The notes beneath the pieces were generated by a model, which was not told the origin of the DNA, did not search any database, and worked only from the letters and a program-made list of their open reading frames with translations. Position numbers and translations under genes: made by a program. From Saccharothrix australiensis (GTDB lineage Bacteria > Actinomycetota > Actinomycetes > Mycobacteriales > Pseudonocardiaceae): a stretch of 64,000 nucleotides of DNA. The DNA lies in NCBI RefSeq assembly GCF_003634935.1, contig NZ_RBXO01000001.1, forward strand, positions 4,179,501-4,243,500, read 5' to 3'. Shown piece by piece: positions 51,224 to 63,916 of the stretch (positions are counted from its first letter, which is position 1; each line of letters begins with the position of its first letter).

Positions 51224-51241
51224 ATGCGTTACCTGCACTGA
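51224..51241 (+). CDS. bytA: Biarylitide precursor pentapeptide MRYLH
   Basis: ATG CGT TAC CTG CAC TGA, an 18-base gene with the ribosome site GAAGGGAGA eight bases upstream. The encoded MRYLH matches the known biarylitide precursor pattern M-R-(Y)-x-H (MRYYH in Planomonospora; MRYLH reported for a Micromonospora enzyme), among the shortest genes known. Tyr3 and His5 are the residues that the partner P450 cross-links, after which the N-terminal Met-Arg is removed. In described clusters as I recall them, the precursor lies upstream of the P450; here it is downstream. A hairpin follows. Confidence 0.8.
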   Translation: MRYLH

Positions 51242-51257
51242 TACGTCACCAGATCAC

Positions 51258-51288
51258 GGTGCCCGTCGCACAACCCGCGGCGGGCACC
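51258..51288 (+). terminator. Hairpin after the pentapeptide gene
   Basis: GGTGCCCG (51258-51265) pairs exactly with CGGGCACC (51281-51288). It begins 16 bp after the MRYLH stop and would end or stabilise the P450-precursor transcript. Confidence 0.65.
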
Positions 51289-51315
51289 ACACCCCTCGAA
51301 AGTTCGCACGACCAA

Positions 51316-51356
51316 TGGGCGGAGCGCTCTCCAGTGCAGCCGAGAGCGTCCGCCCA
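51316..51356. terminator. Bulged hairpin before the convergent MarR gene
   Basis: TGGGCGGAGCGCTCT (51316-51330) pairs with AGAGCGTCCGCCCA (51343-51356) with one bulge. It lies between the pentapeptide gene and the 3' end of the minus-strand MarR gene. Confidence 0.55.
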
Positions 51357-51463
51357 ACGCCGGCGAGAACCTTCTGACGCGAAACGGAGCGCACTTTCAC
51401 CCGCAAACCGGCGCGGGATGTCATAGGGTTCCGCGCCCGCGCACAGGGCTCCGACTCCTCGGT

Positions 51464-51913
51464 CTACACAGCCTCGCCCAAGGCTTCGGCGCAGGCGGTG
51501 AGGTCGTGGAGCAGGCGCTCCTGCGCCGCGGCGGACAGTGGCGCGAGCATCCGCGTCTCGACCTCCCGCACGGCGACGCTCGCGGCGCGCAGCCGTGCCC
51601 GCCCCTCCGGCGTGAGGCTGGTGGGCAGGGCCCGGCCGTGCGGCGCGCTAGCTGGGCGGGCGACCAGGCCCCGGTCCTGGAGTCCGCGCAGCACCAGGTT
51701 CATGGACTGGCGCGTGACGAACACGGCACGCGCCAGCTCCGCGTTGGACAGCCCCGGCTGCTGCGCGAGCACTTCGAGGCACGCGTACTGCGGCACCGTC
51801 AGCTCCAGCGGGCGCAGTGCGGCTTCCATCGACGTGCGCAGCGCGACGGCCGCCCGCTTCAACTGGTAGCCCACGGCCCGGTCCAGCGGGCCGACCATCC
51901 CGGCTTGACTCAT
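51464..51913 (-). CDS. MarR family transcriptional regulator
   Basis: A 149-residue winged-helix repressor: LTVPQYACLEVLAQQPGLSN, AELARAVFVTRQSMNLVLRG, LQDRGLVARPASAPHGRALP, then the C-terminal dimer helix. ATG 51913 is chosen because it matches the family N-terminus; an upstream in-frame start would run through the operators. The divergent VOC gene and the tandem palindromes at the start codon suggest autoregulation and control of the VOC protein. Confidence 0.88.
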   Translation of the reverse strand: MSQAGMVGPLDRAVGYQLKRAAVALRTSMEAALRPLELTVPQYACLEVLAQQPGLSNAELARAVFVTRQSMNLVLRGLQDRGLVARPASAPHGRALPTSLTPEGRARLRAASVAVREVETRMLAPLSAAAQERLLHDLTACAEALGEAV

Positions 51914-51957
51914 GTCAACATCCTGACATACGGTCCGACATGTCAACACCCTGACAT
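51912..51957. promoter_or_regulatory. Tandem MarR-type operators ATGTCA-N6-TGACAT
   Basis: Near-identical palindromes at 51912-51929 (ATGTCAACATCCTGACAT) and 51940-51957 (ATGTCAACACCCTGACAT), centres 28 bp apart. The first overlaps the MarR start codon and the second ends 14 bp before the VOC ATG. Confidence 0.75.
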
Positions 51958-51971
51958 AACCGGAGGACGAC

Positions 51972-52343
51972 ATGACCGTGACCGGACCCGACTTCCTCGC
52001 CCTGCAGGTCCGCGACCTCGACCGCGCGGCCCGGTTCTACGAGGACCACCTCGGGCTGCGCCGGGTGCCCGCCGGCCCGCCCGGCGCGGCGGTGTTCCAC
52101 ACCCGGCCCGTCCCGTTCGCCGTGCGGGAGCCGCTGCCGGGGGTCGACCTGGACGCCGCGTCACCGCGCCCCGGGCTGGGCGTCGCGCTGTGGCTGCACT
52201 GCGACGACGCGCAGGCGCTGCACGACCGGCTTCGGGCCGCGGGCGTCACCATCGTCACCGAGCCGCTCGACGGGCCCTTCGGCCGCACCTTCGCCTTCGC
52301 CGACCCGGACGGCTACGTGATCACCATCCACGACAAGTCCTGA
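51972..52343 (+). CDS. VOC family (glyoxalase/dioxygenase-like) protein
   Basis: A 123-residue vicinal-oxygen-chelate protein with two beta-alpha-beta-beta-beta modules. It starts FLALQVRDLDRAARFYEDHL, carries VALWLHCDDAQALHDRLRAA in the second module and ends FAFADPDGYVITIHDKS. Metal ligands would be in these strands, but the substrate is unknown. The ATG follows GGAGGA. It is paired with the divergent MarR gene. Confidence 0.88.
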   Translation: MTVTGPDFLALQVRDLDRAARFYEDHLGLRRVPAGPPGAAVFHTRPVPFAVREPLPGVDLDAASPRPGLGVALWLHCDDAQALHDRLRAAGVTIVTEPLDGPFGRTFAFADPDGYVITIHDKS

Positions 52344-52454
52344 CCGCGGACCGATACCGGGCGAGGCGGACGGTCGTCGTCGCGGGGTGTCGTGGGTCAC
52401 AGCGGTCGCCGTGAAGGGCCCGACGGGCTGCGGGCAAGTAGAGGCGTGACAAGG

Positions 52455-53075
52455 ATGACCGCGGAATCACCCGCGCCCGAGCCGAGGCCGCCGATCGGGG
52501 ATGGCCCGGACCTGCCAGGCCCGGACCTGTCAGCGCCGGACCCGGCATCGGTGTTCGGGCGGCTCTTCGACGACCACGCCGGGCCGCTGCACGCCTACCT
52601 GGCACGCCGGGTCGGCGACCAGACCGCCGACGACCTCGTGTCGGAGACCTTCCTGGTGGCGCTACGGCAACGGCACACCTACGACCCGGCCCGTGCCGGT
52701 GTGCGGCCGTGGCTGTACGGGATCGCCAGCAACCTGCTCCGGCGGCACGCCCGCCGGGAGGCGCGGGGCTGGCGCGCCCGTGCCCGGATGGTGGGCGCCG
52801 ACCGGGCGCAGGACGAGTCGCCCGAGGTCCGCACGACCGAGCGGGTCACCGCGCAGCAGCAGGTCCGGCGGCTGGCCGGCGCGCTGGCCGCGCTGGAGCC
52901 CGGCGACCGGGACGTGCTGCTGCTGACCTCGTGGGGCCGGTTGAGCGCGACCGAGGTGGCCCAGGCGCTGGGCATCCCGGTGGGCACGGTGCACTCGCGC
53001 CTGCACCGGGTGCGCCGGTGGCTCCAGACGCACGGTTCCGTCGCGACCAGTGGAGTGGAGGACAGCGATGCGTGA
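52455..53075 (+). CDS. ECF RNA polymerase sigma factor
   Basis: A 206-residue ECF sigma factor. Sigma-2 is FDDHAGPLHAYLARRVGDQT, ADDLVSETFLVAL and GVRPWLYGIASNLLRRHAR. Sigma-4 is LEPGDRDVLLLTSWGRLSAT, EVAQALGIPVGTVHSRLHRV. The first 35 residues are disordered and Pro-rich. ATG 52455 is preferred because AGAGG lies 11 bases upstream; GTG 52446 is close. The stop overlaps the next gene by 8 bp, whose product is its likely partner. Confidence 0.9.
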   Translation: MTAESPAPEPRPPIGDGPDLPGPDLSAPDPASVFGRLFDDHAGPLHAYLARRVGDQTADDLVSETFLVALRQRHTYDPARAGVRPWLYGIASNLLRRHARREARGWRARARMVGADRAQDESPEVRTTERVTAQQQVRRLAGALAALEPGDRDVLLLTSWGRLSATEVAQALGIPVGTVHSRLHRVRRWLQTHGSVATSGVEDSDA

Positions 53076-54312
53076 GGTGGATCGGGCCGGCATGCGGCAG
53101 GTGTGGACCGAGGACGAGCTGGACCGGGCGCTGGCCGGCCTGTACGCGGAGATCGAGACCGATCAACGGGGCCTGGCCGGGGTGCGGGAGAATCTGGTGG
53201 CGGCGGCCGAGGGCCTGGCCCAGCGGCGGCTGGACGTCGTGGGAACCGGCGCGGTCGAATCCGGCACGGCCGGGAGCGGCACTGCCGAGAGCGGGGCGGT
53301 CAAGAGCGGCACTGCCGGGAGCGGCACTGCCGGGGTCAGCGCGGACGAGACCCGCACGGCCGACGGCGACACCCTCGTCGGCACCGCGGCCGACAGCGGC
53401 GTCGTCCCGATCGGGGAGCGCGCGCGCCGGCGGCGGCCGCTGCGCCGCTGGTTGGCCGCTGCCGCGGTGGTCGCCGTGCTCGCGTCCGGGGGTGTGGTGG
53501 CGCAGACGGTGCTGTTCTCCCCGGACACCGCCACCGCACGGGCACGGGAGGCGTTGACCGGCGCCGCCGAGATCGCCGCCCGCGCCGAGGACCCGGTCCT
53601 CGCGGACGGCCAGTACCGCTACCTCGCCACCCACGCCTGGTGGCTGCGGACGACGACCGCGGACGAGCGCGGCTTCTCCTACCTCAACGAGAACCTGATC
53701 GAGACCTGGATCCCCGCCGACCCGGACGACGAGTGGCTGCTGCGGCGGCGGGAGACCGGCAACCGCAAGTGGGTCAAGGGCACCGAGGCCGAAGCCCGCG
53801 CGGCCGGCGCGCCGATCGAGGAGTCGCCGTGGCCCGAGCAGCGCGCCAAGGGCGGCGCGTTCACCGGCAACGCCCCCGAGCACGGGAACTGGCAGTTCCC
53901 CGGACCGGAGTTCCTCGCCGGCCTGCCCGCCGACCCGGGGCGGCTGTACGAGCGGCTGCGCCGGGACAGCGGCGGCGGCAAGCAGGTCCTGGTCTACGCC
54001 GCGGACGCGTTGCGCTCCGGCACGGTGCCCGCCGCGGTCCGCGCGAACCTGCTGCGGGCGTTGGCGCACCTGCCCGGACTGGACGTCACCGACGACGCGG
54101 CCAACCTCGACGGCAGGCGTGGCGTGGCGCTGGGCGTCTCCGAGGACCGCGAGCGGCAGGAGATCATCCTCGACCCCGGCACCGGCGAGGTGATCGGCGA
54201 GCGCAAGGTGTCCGACTCGCTGTGGGCCGGCGTCCCGAAGGGCACCGTCACCTCCTACTCCGCCGTCACCACGGCGGTGGTCGACGGCATCGGCGTCACA
54301 CCCGCCCGCTGA
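53068..54312 (+). CDS. CU044_5270 family protein, putative sigma-factor partner
   Basis: A 414-residue membrane protein of a family encoded with ECF sigma factors in actinobacteria. A cytoplasmic N-terminus (about residues 1-120, containing a repetitive linker at 64-88) is followed by RRRRPLRRW and a transmembrane helix (LAAAAVVAVLASGGVVAQTV). The large external domain has RYRYLATHAWWLRT-like strands and ends GTVTSYSAVTTAVVDGIGV. An anti-sigma role is inferred from synteny and topology. Translationally coupled to the sigma gene. Confidence 0.83.
   Translation: MREVDRAGMRQVWTEDELDRALAGLYAEIETDQRGLAGVRENLVAAAEGLAQRRLDVVGTGAVESGTAGSGTAESGAVKSGTAGSGTAGVSADETRTADGDTLVGTAADSGVVPIGERARRRRPLRRWLAAAAVVAVLASGGVVAQTVLFSPDTATARAREALTGAAEIAARAEDPVLADGQYRYLATHAWWLRTTTADERGFSYLNENLIETWIPADPDDEWLLRRRETGNRKWVKGTEAEARAAGAPIEESPWPEQRAKGGAFTGNAPEHGNWQFPGPEFLAGLPADPGRLYERLRRDSGGGKQVLVYAADALRSGTVPAAVRANLLRALAHLPGLDVTDDAANLDGRRGVALGVSEDRERQEIILDPGTGEVIGERKVSDSLWAGVPKGTVTSYSAVTTAVVDGIGVTPAR
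53257..53331 (+). repeat. Five 15-bp repeats encoding SGTAG-type linker
   Basis: Units GAATCCGGCACGGCC, GGGAGCGGCACTGCC, GAGAGCGGGGCGGTC, AAGAGCGGCACTGCC and GGGAGCGGCACTGCC are in frame within the CU044_5270 gene. Two are identical, suggesting a length-variable linker. Confidence 0.7.
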
Positions 54313-54527
54313 TGCCGACCGCGGCCCGGTGGCGGGCGCGGAGCACACCCCGCCGCCGGGCCACCACCGCGACATGCCGGGCCACCGGGCTCGGGCGGCA
54401 TCGATTCCGGTCGCCCGCCGAGTGGTGCCGGCCACCGGAATCCGGGATGCTTGCGCTGGCCGCTGCGCGTGTTCCACCCATGCCCCACGGACGGACACAG
54501 GACCACGAGCACCCTCGGGAGCCTCCA

Positions 54528-55127
54528 GTGAGAAGCACCAGAATCGTGCTGACCGCCCTGCTCGCCACCTGGGCCATCGGCCTCTCCCCCGCCGCGGCGT
54601 CGGTCGCGCCGGAGTCGCCGGAACCGCCGCCGGGCCCGAGCGCGTTCACCCTGTCCAGCAGCGCGTTCGCCAACGGCGGTGTCATGCCGAAGGTCCACGA
54701 GTGCACCAGCGGCGGCGGCAACGACCCCGCCAAGCGGAACGAGTCCCCGCCCCTGGCCTGGTCGGGCGCGCCGGCCGCCGCCCGGAGCTACGCGATCGTC
54801 ATGCGCGACCTCGACAACGCCAACCTGATCCACTGGGTCATCTACGACATCCCGGCTAGCACGACGTCGCTGCCCCAGAACGTCCAGCACGTCTACCAGC
54901 CGCCGGTGCCGGCGGGCGCCCGGCAGGTCTACTACCGGGGCAGCGCGAGCCTCTGGGGCTACCAGGGGCCGTGCTCGCCCTCGACGGTGAACACCTACGA
55001 GTTCGTCGTCCACGCGCTCAACCGGGAGTCGCTGACCAACCTGGACGCCAACTCGTCGACCCGGACGGCGGCCAGGGCGATCAGCTCGGCGTCGATCGGC
55101 TCGGCCCGGATCACGGGCGAGTCGTAG
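54528..55127 (+). CDS. Secreted YbhB/YbcL-type PEBP family protein
   Basis: A 199-residue exported phosphatidylethanolamine-binding-protein homologue. The signal peptide is TRIVLTALLATWAIGLSPAA. The fold motifs are FTLSSSAFANGGVMPKVHEC, ESPPLAWSGAPAAARSYAIV and MRDLDNANLIHWVIYDIPAS, the D-x-x-x-P ligand-pocket region and the H-W-V-I-Y-D-I strand. Two Cys residues (HEC, GPCS) may pair. GTG start with GGGAGC upstream. Ligand unknown. Confidence 0.88.
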   Translation: MRSTRIVLTALLATWAIGLSPAAASVAPESPEPPPGPSAFTLSSSAFANGGVMPKVHECTSGGGNDPAKRNESPPLAWSGAPAAARSYAIVMRDLDNANLIHWVIYDIPASTTSLPQNVQHVYQPPVPAGARQVYYRGSASLWGYQGPCSPSTVNTYEFVVHALNRESLTNLDANSSTRTAARAISSASIGSARITGES

Positions 55128-55487
55128 CGCCCGCCACGCCGATGTGCGCGCCGCCCCGTCGACCGTGCCGGGGCGGTGCGTCGGCGTCGGCGGCAACCGC
55201 GTTGCCCGCCGCGCCGGCGGCGTAATAGGGTGCACCCGTGACTGCCGGGTCGGCCGTGGGCCATTACCGAGACGGGCACCCGGCCGAGGCGTGACCTCGG
55301 GGCGGGCCAGGGGCCCGCCGGCGTGCCGTGACCCTTTCCGCGTACTCCACGCGATGTCGACGTGCGTTTCGCCCAGCAACGTGCGTTTCGCCCAGCGGGG
55401 CGGTGTCTCGTGCGCCCGCCCTCGCCCCACGCGCCCCGGCGCGTTCCGAGCACGCCTTTTTCCCGGATTCCTGGAGAGCAGTCACGC
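55128..55487. other. Interval with a 19-bp-period direct repeat
   Basis: No gene supported. ACGTGCGTTTCGCCCAGC occurs exactly at 55360-55377 and 55379-55396, about 92-128 bp upstream of the fusion reductase start. It may be an operator. The rest is GC-rich without structure that I could see. Confidence 0.5.
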
Positions 55488-56297
55488 ATGGATTTCAACC
55501 AGCAGGTCATCGAGGAGTTCCGCGCCAACCGCGGTCGCGTCGGCGGGTACTTCGAAGGGGGTCGGCTGATCCTGTTGACCACCACCGGCGCGCGCACCGG
55601 CCGGCCGCGCACCACCCCGTTGGGCTACCTGCCCGACGGCGACCGCATCCTGGTCATCGGATCCGCGGGCGGGTCCGACAAGCACCCCGACTGGTACCAC
55701 AACATCCTGGCCGACCCGACCGTCACGGTGGAGGACGGCACCTTCACCTACACCGCCAAGGCGACGGTCCTGACCGGCGAGGAGCGCGACGCGGTGTTCG
55801 CCCGCGCGGTGGAGGCCGACGCCGGGTGGGGCGCGTACCAGGAGAAGACGTCGCGGGTGCTGCCCGTGGTCGCCCTGGAGCACGTCGAGGGCGGCCCGGC
55901 GGGCGTGACGTCGATGGGCGAGGCGCTGCGGGCCGTGCACGACGCGTTCCGGCGGGAACTCGGCATCATCCGCGGCGAGGTCGCGGCGGCTGCGCCCCGG
56001 CTGGGCGCGCAGCTGCGGATCAACTGCCTCACCTTCTGCCAGGGCCTGGAGTTCCACCACCGGGCCGAGGACGGCGCGATGTTCCCGCAGCTCGCCGACC
56101 GGTACCCGGAGCTGGACGGCGTGCTCGCCCGGCTGCGCGCGGAGCACGAGCGGATCGCCGAGCTGCTGGCGGAGCTGACCGCGGTGGTGTCCGGCGACGG
56201 CGACGACGTGCTGTCGCGCGTCGACGCGCTCATCGCCGACCTGGAGCGGCACCTGGTCTACGAGGAGGAGCAGCTGATCCCGCTCCTCGACGCCTGA
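55488..56297 (+). CDS. Deazaflavin-dependent reductase (DUF385/Ddn-like) fused to hemerythrin
   Basis: A 269-residue two-domain protein. Residues 1-140 are a F420-dependent nitroreductase-type domain: GRLILLTTTGARTGRPRTTP, GYLPDGDRILVIGSAGGSDK and PDWYHNILADPTVTVEDG. Residues 150-269 form a hemerythrin HHE domain: His in RAVHDAFRRELG, CQGLEFHHRAEDGAMFP, RAEHERIAELL and LERHLVYEEEQLIPLLD provide the di-iron ligands. The domain pair suggests redox work controlled by oxygen or NO. ATG 55488 gives the family start; direct repeats lie upstream. Confidence 0.9.
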   Translation: MDFNQQVIEEFRANRGRVGGYFEGGRLILLTTTGARTGRPRTTPLGYLPDGDRILVIGSAGGSDKHPDWYHNILADPTVTVEDGTFTYTAKATVLTGEERDAVFARAVEADAGWGAYQEKTSRVLPVVALEHVEGGPAGVTSMGEALRAVHDAFRRELGIIRGEVAAAAPRLGAQLRINCLTFCQGLEFHHRAEDGAMFPQLADRYPELDGVLARLRAEHERIAELLAELTAVVSGDGDDVLSRVDALIADLERHLVYEEEQLIPLLDA

Positions 56298-56414
56298 CGG
56301 GCGCGGGCCGGGGTCGTGGGCGGTGGCCGGGCCGGCGGCGCGTGATCACGGCGGCCCGGCCGGATCACGGCGGCCGGCCCGGTGATACCGCCCGTCCGGG
56401 TGATACTGGGCGGC

Positions 56415-56993
56415 ATGGGAAAGACCTACGAGCGGATCGACGGGCGGTTGCGCGAGTTCATCGAGGCGCAGCCGATGTTCTTCACCGCCACCGCGCCGCT
56501 GTCCGCCGACGGGCACGTGAACCTCTCGCCCAAGGGCCGCCGGGGCACGTGGCGGGTGCTCGACGAACGGCGGGTGGCGTACCTGGACTTCGGCGGCAGC
56601 CACGCCGAGACCATCGCGCACCTGCGGGAGAACGGCCGGATCACGCTCATGTGGTGCGCGTTCGACGGGCCGCCGAACATCGTGCGCGTGCACGGCACCG
56701 GGGAGCCGGTGTTCCGCGACGACCCCCGGTTCGCCGACCTCGTGGCGGGGTTCGGCGACGCGGACGGCCCGGCGCTGCGCGCGGTCGTGGTCGTGACGGC
56801 GAAGCTGATCAGCGACACGTGCGGGTTCGCCGTGCCGTTCCTCGACTACCGGGCGGAGCGGACGCTGCACGCCGAGTACTTCGGGCGCAAGTCCGACGAG
56901 CAGTTCGCCGCCTACTGCGCGGGCAAGGACCACAACGCGCGGAGCATCGACGGCCTGCCCGCGCTGCCCCTGCCGTTGCCGCCCAGGTCGTAG
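56415..56993 (+). CDS. Pyridoxamine 5'-phosphate oxidase family protein
   Basis: A 192-residue split-barrel flavoprotein of the PNPOx-like class. QPMFFTATAPLSADGHVNLS then PKGRRGTWRVL, and GRITLMWCAFDGPPNIVRVHG are standard strands. The C-terminal part has AEYFGRKSDEQFAAYCAGKD. Cofactor FMN or F420; the reaction is unknown. ATG 56415 is chosen. Stand-alone on the plus strand. Confidence 0.88.
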   Translation: MGKTYERIDGRLREFIEAQPMFFTATAPLSADGHVNLSPKGRRGTWRVLDERRVAYLDFGGSHAETIAHLRENGRITLMWCAFDGPPNIVRVHGTGEPVFRDDPRFADLVAGFGDADGPALRAVVVVTAKLISDTCGFAVPFLDYRAERTLHAEYFGRKSDEQFAAYCAGKDHNARSIDGLPALPLPLPPRS

Positions 56994-57170
56994 GGAGGTC
57001 GCCGCCGGCCCGGCACTGCGGCCACGTGACGCGCTGACCGCGCGGGGAGCCGGGGCACACGTCGCTCCCGACCGCGGCGGGGTGCGGCGAACCGGCACCC
57101 CATCGGTCCGTCCCCGACTTACCCTGACAGGGCGGCTGATGGCGCGGATCACTCCGGGGAGGAGGCGGTC

Positions 57171-58444
57171 GTGCTGGTCGAGGTGCGGGGGAACCGCGGC
57201 GCCCTGCGTCGGGCGGCGGGGCTGGCGCGCAGCACGCCGGGCCGGTTGACCCTGCTGGCGCTGCTGCTGGTGGCGGCCGCCCTGCTCGCGGGCGCGGTGA
57301 CGACGGGCGCGGTGCAGCGCCGGTCCGCGGCGCTGGCGGCGCTGGCCGACCGCGACGAGCCGCTGGCGTTCGCCGCGCAGGAGGTCTACCGGGCGATGGC
57401 GGACGCGGACGCGACGGCGGCCGGCGCGTTCCTGTCCGGCGGGGTGGACTCGGCGGGGCTGCGGGGGCGGTACGAGGCGGACGTCGCGCAGGCCGCGGCG
57501 GCGCTGTCGACGGCGACCGGTGCGCTCACCCGCTCGCCCGCGCTGGCCGACGCGCTGTCGACGCTGTCCGGTCAGCTGCCGGTGTACACGGGGCTGGTGG
57601 AGACGGCGCGGGCGCACAACCGGCAGGGCCACCCGGTGGGCGCGGCCTACCTGCGGGAAGCCTCGAACCTGATGCGGACGCGGATGCTGCCCGCCGCGGG
57701 CGAGCTGTACCGGGTGCAGACCGGCGACGTGGTGCGCGACCTGGACGACGCCCGGTCGCCGCCGTGGCTGGAGGTGCCGGCGGGCGTGCTGCTGCTGGCG
57801 GCGCTGGTGCTCGCGCAGCGGTACCTGACGCGCCGGACGAACCGCGTGTTCAACGTGGGGTTGGTGGCGGCGTCGGCGGCGTGCGCGGTGTCGCTGCTGT
57901 GGGTGCTGGTGGCGTCCTCGATAGCGGTGTCGAACGCCTCGACGGGCAAGGACCACGCCGTCGTGGTGGACGTGCTGGCGCGGGCGCGGATCGCCACGCT
58001 GACCGCGCGGGGCGACGAGACGCTGACGCTGGTGGCGCGCGGCGGCGGCCGGGCCTACGAGGAGCGCTACGTCGAGGTCGTCGGGGAGCTGCGGGGCCTG
58101 CTGGACCGGGCGGGACCGGCGCGGCCCGCCGTGGCGGCGGCGCGCGGGCACCTCGACCGGTGGCAGGAGGCGCACGGGCGGGTGCGCGCGGCCGACGGGG
58201 CGGGCGACCACACCGCGGCGGTCGCGGTGGCGCTGGGTTCGGACGCGGGCGGCGCGGCCTCGGCGTTCGACGGGCTGGACTCGGCCCTGCTGGACGCGCT
58301 GGAGCGGGCGCGGGCGGAGTTCACCGACGAGATCGCCGGCGCGCGCGGCGCGGTGGCGGGCGTGGTCCCGGTGGTGGTGCTGTCGGCGGTGCTGACGGCG
58401 GTGGCGTCCACGGCGGGGCTGTGGCAGCGGCTCAAGGAGTACCG

Positions 58445-58448
<4 letters not shown>
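57171..58448 (+). CDS. glnX: GlnX-like membrane protein of the pknG operon
   Basis: A 425-residue membrane protein. Transmembrane helices are at about 25-48 (LTLLALLLVAAALLAGAV), 200-220, 228-255 and 397-417 (VVPVVVLSAVLTAVASTAGL). Long helical extracytoplasmic loops have methyl-accepting-receptor-like features. The position before a GlnH-like lipoprotein and PknG matches glnX of the conserved actinobacterial operon, where GlnX passes the GlnH signal to PknG. The GTG follows GGGGAGGAGG. The stop overlaps the lipoprotein gene by GTGA. Confidence 0.85.
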
Positions 58449-62887
<4,439 letters not shown>

Positions 62888-63297
62888 GCCCGACTCGCGC
62901 GGCGTCCGGTCGCGGTGCGTCCGCGGCCCCTGCGTGGTGGTCCGTTGCGCCGAGAGGCGAAGGGTGTCGGCGCCGCCGGGGACGCTGCGCGGAACGACCA
63001 CCCCGTCGCCTGCGCACGAACCCGCGGCCGTGTCCCCTGCCGTGCGACCGGGAGCCCGCGGAGCCCCCGCGAACCGCGCACTGACCACCGACGGCCGGGT
63101 CCGTGCCCACCGGTGCCGCGGCGCGTGCCGGCACCGGTGCACCCCCGGGCACGACCTCCGCCCGATCGGGCAATACCGCGCGCACGGGGTCGCGCGCGGG
63201 TGCGTGGAACTGGTGACCTGCGGCGAGCGGGTGGCGCACCGGGTGGTGCCCGCCCGGCCGGCGTGCCGCACCGGAGACGATACGGAGACCACACGAC
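62888..63297. other. 410-bp interval after the pknG operon
   Basis: No gene supported; contains the hairpin at 63109-63138. The start of the MarR gene at 63298 has GGAGA upstream. Confidence 0.4.
63109..63138. terminator. 10-bp hairpin ACCGGTGCCG/CGGCACCGGT
   Basis: Exact 10-bp arms at 63109-63118 and 63129-63138 with a 10-base loop, downstream of the pknG-phosphatase operon. Distance from the last stop (222 bp) makes its role uncertain. Confidence 0.4.
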
Positions 63298-63786
63298 ATG
63301 CGTTCCACGGATTCCGACGAGGCGCGGTCGCGTCACCGCGCGGTGCGCGGCATCAAGGAGTCGCTGCGCGAGCTGCGCAGCCAGCTGTCGATGTACAACC
63401 ACCAGGTCGGCGCCCGGCTGGAGCTGCGCGACGTCGACCTGGACTGCCTGGAGATCGTGCTGGAGCACGGGCCGCTGACGCCGACGGCGCTGGCCCGGCG
63501 CACCGGTCTCCACCCGGCGACGATGACCGGCATCCTCGACCGCCTCCAGCGCGGCGGCTGGGTGGTGCGCGAGCGCGACGCCGAGGGCACCGACCGGCGC
63601 GCGGTGCTGGTCCGGGCGTTGCAGGACCGCAACGCGGAGCTGGCCCGCCTGCGCGCGGGGATGAGCACGGCGCTGGACGACCTGCTGGGCGGGTACGACG
63701 ACGAGGAGCTGGCGCTGCTGACCGACTTCCTGCGACGCACCACCGAGGCGGGCCGGGCGGCCACCGAGGACCTCGCGCGGGGCTGA
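63298..63786 (+). CDS. MarR family transcriptional regulator
   Basis: A 162-residue winged-helix regulator. DVDLDCLEIVLEHGPLTPTA, ALARRTGLHPATMTGILDRL and QRGGWVVRERDAEGTDRRAV form the DNA-binding wing. C-terminal helices (ALLTDFLRRTTEAGRAATED) dimerise. Ligand and targets unknown. It precedes, by 130 bp, a second MarR-like gene cut by the window. Confidence 0.88.
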   Translation: MRSTDSDEARSRHRAVRGIKESLRELRSQLSMYNHQVGARLELRDVDLDCLEIVLEHGPLTPTALARRTGLHPATMTGILDRLQRGGWVVRERDAEGTDRRAVLVRALQDRNAELARLRAGMSTALDDLLGGYDDEELALLTDFLRRTTEAGRAATEDLARG

Positions 63787-63916
63787 GACCGACGGGGCGA
63801 ATCCCGCGGAAACGTCCCCCGCGACGGCGGCGCGTTGGAGCATGGCACGCGGGGGACGCGGGGGCGCCGGGGGAACGGGCCCGCGTCGAAGGACCGGTGC
63901 ACGGGGAGGGGTATCG

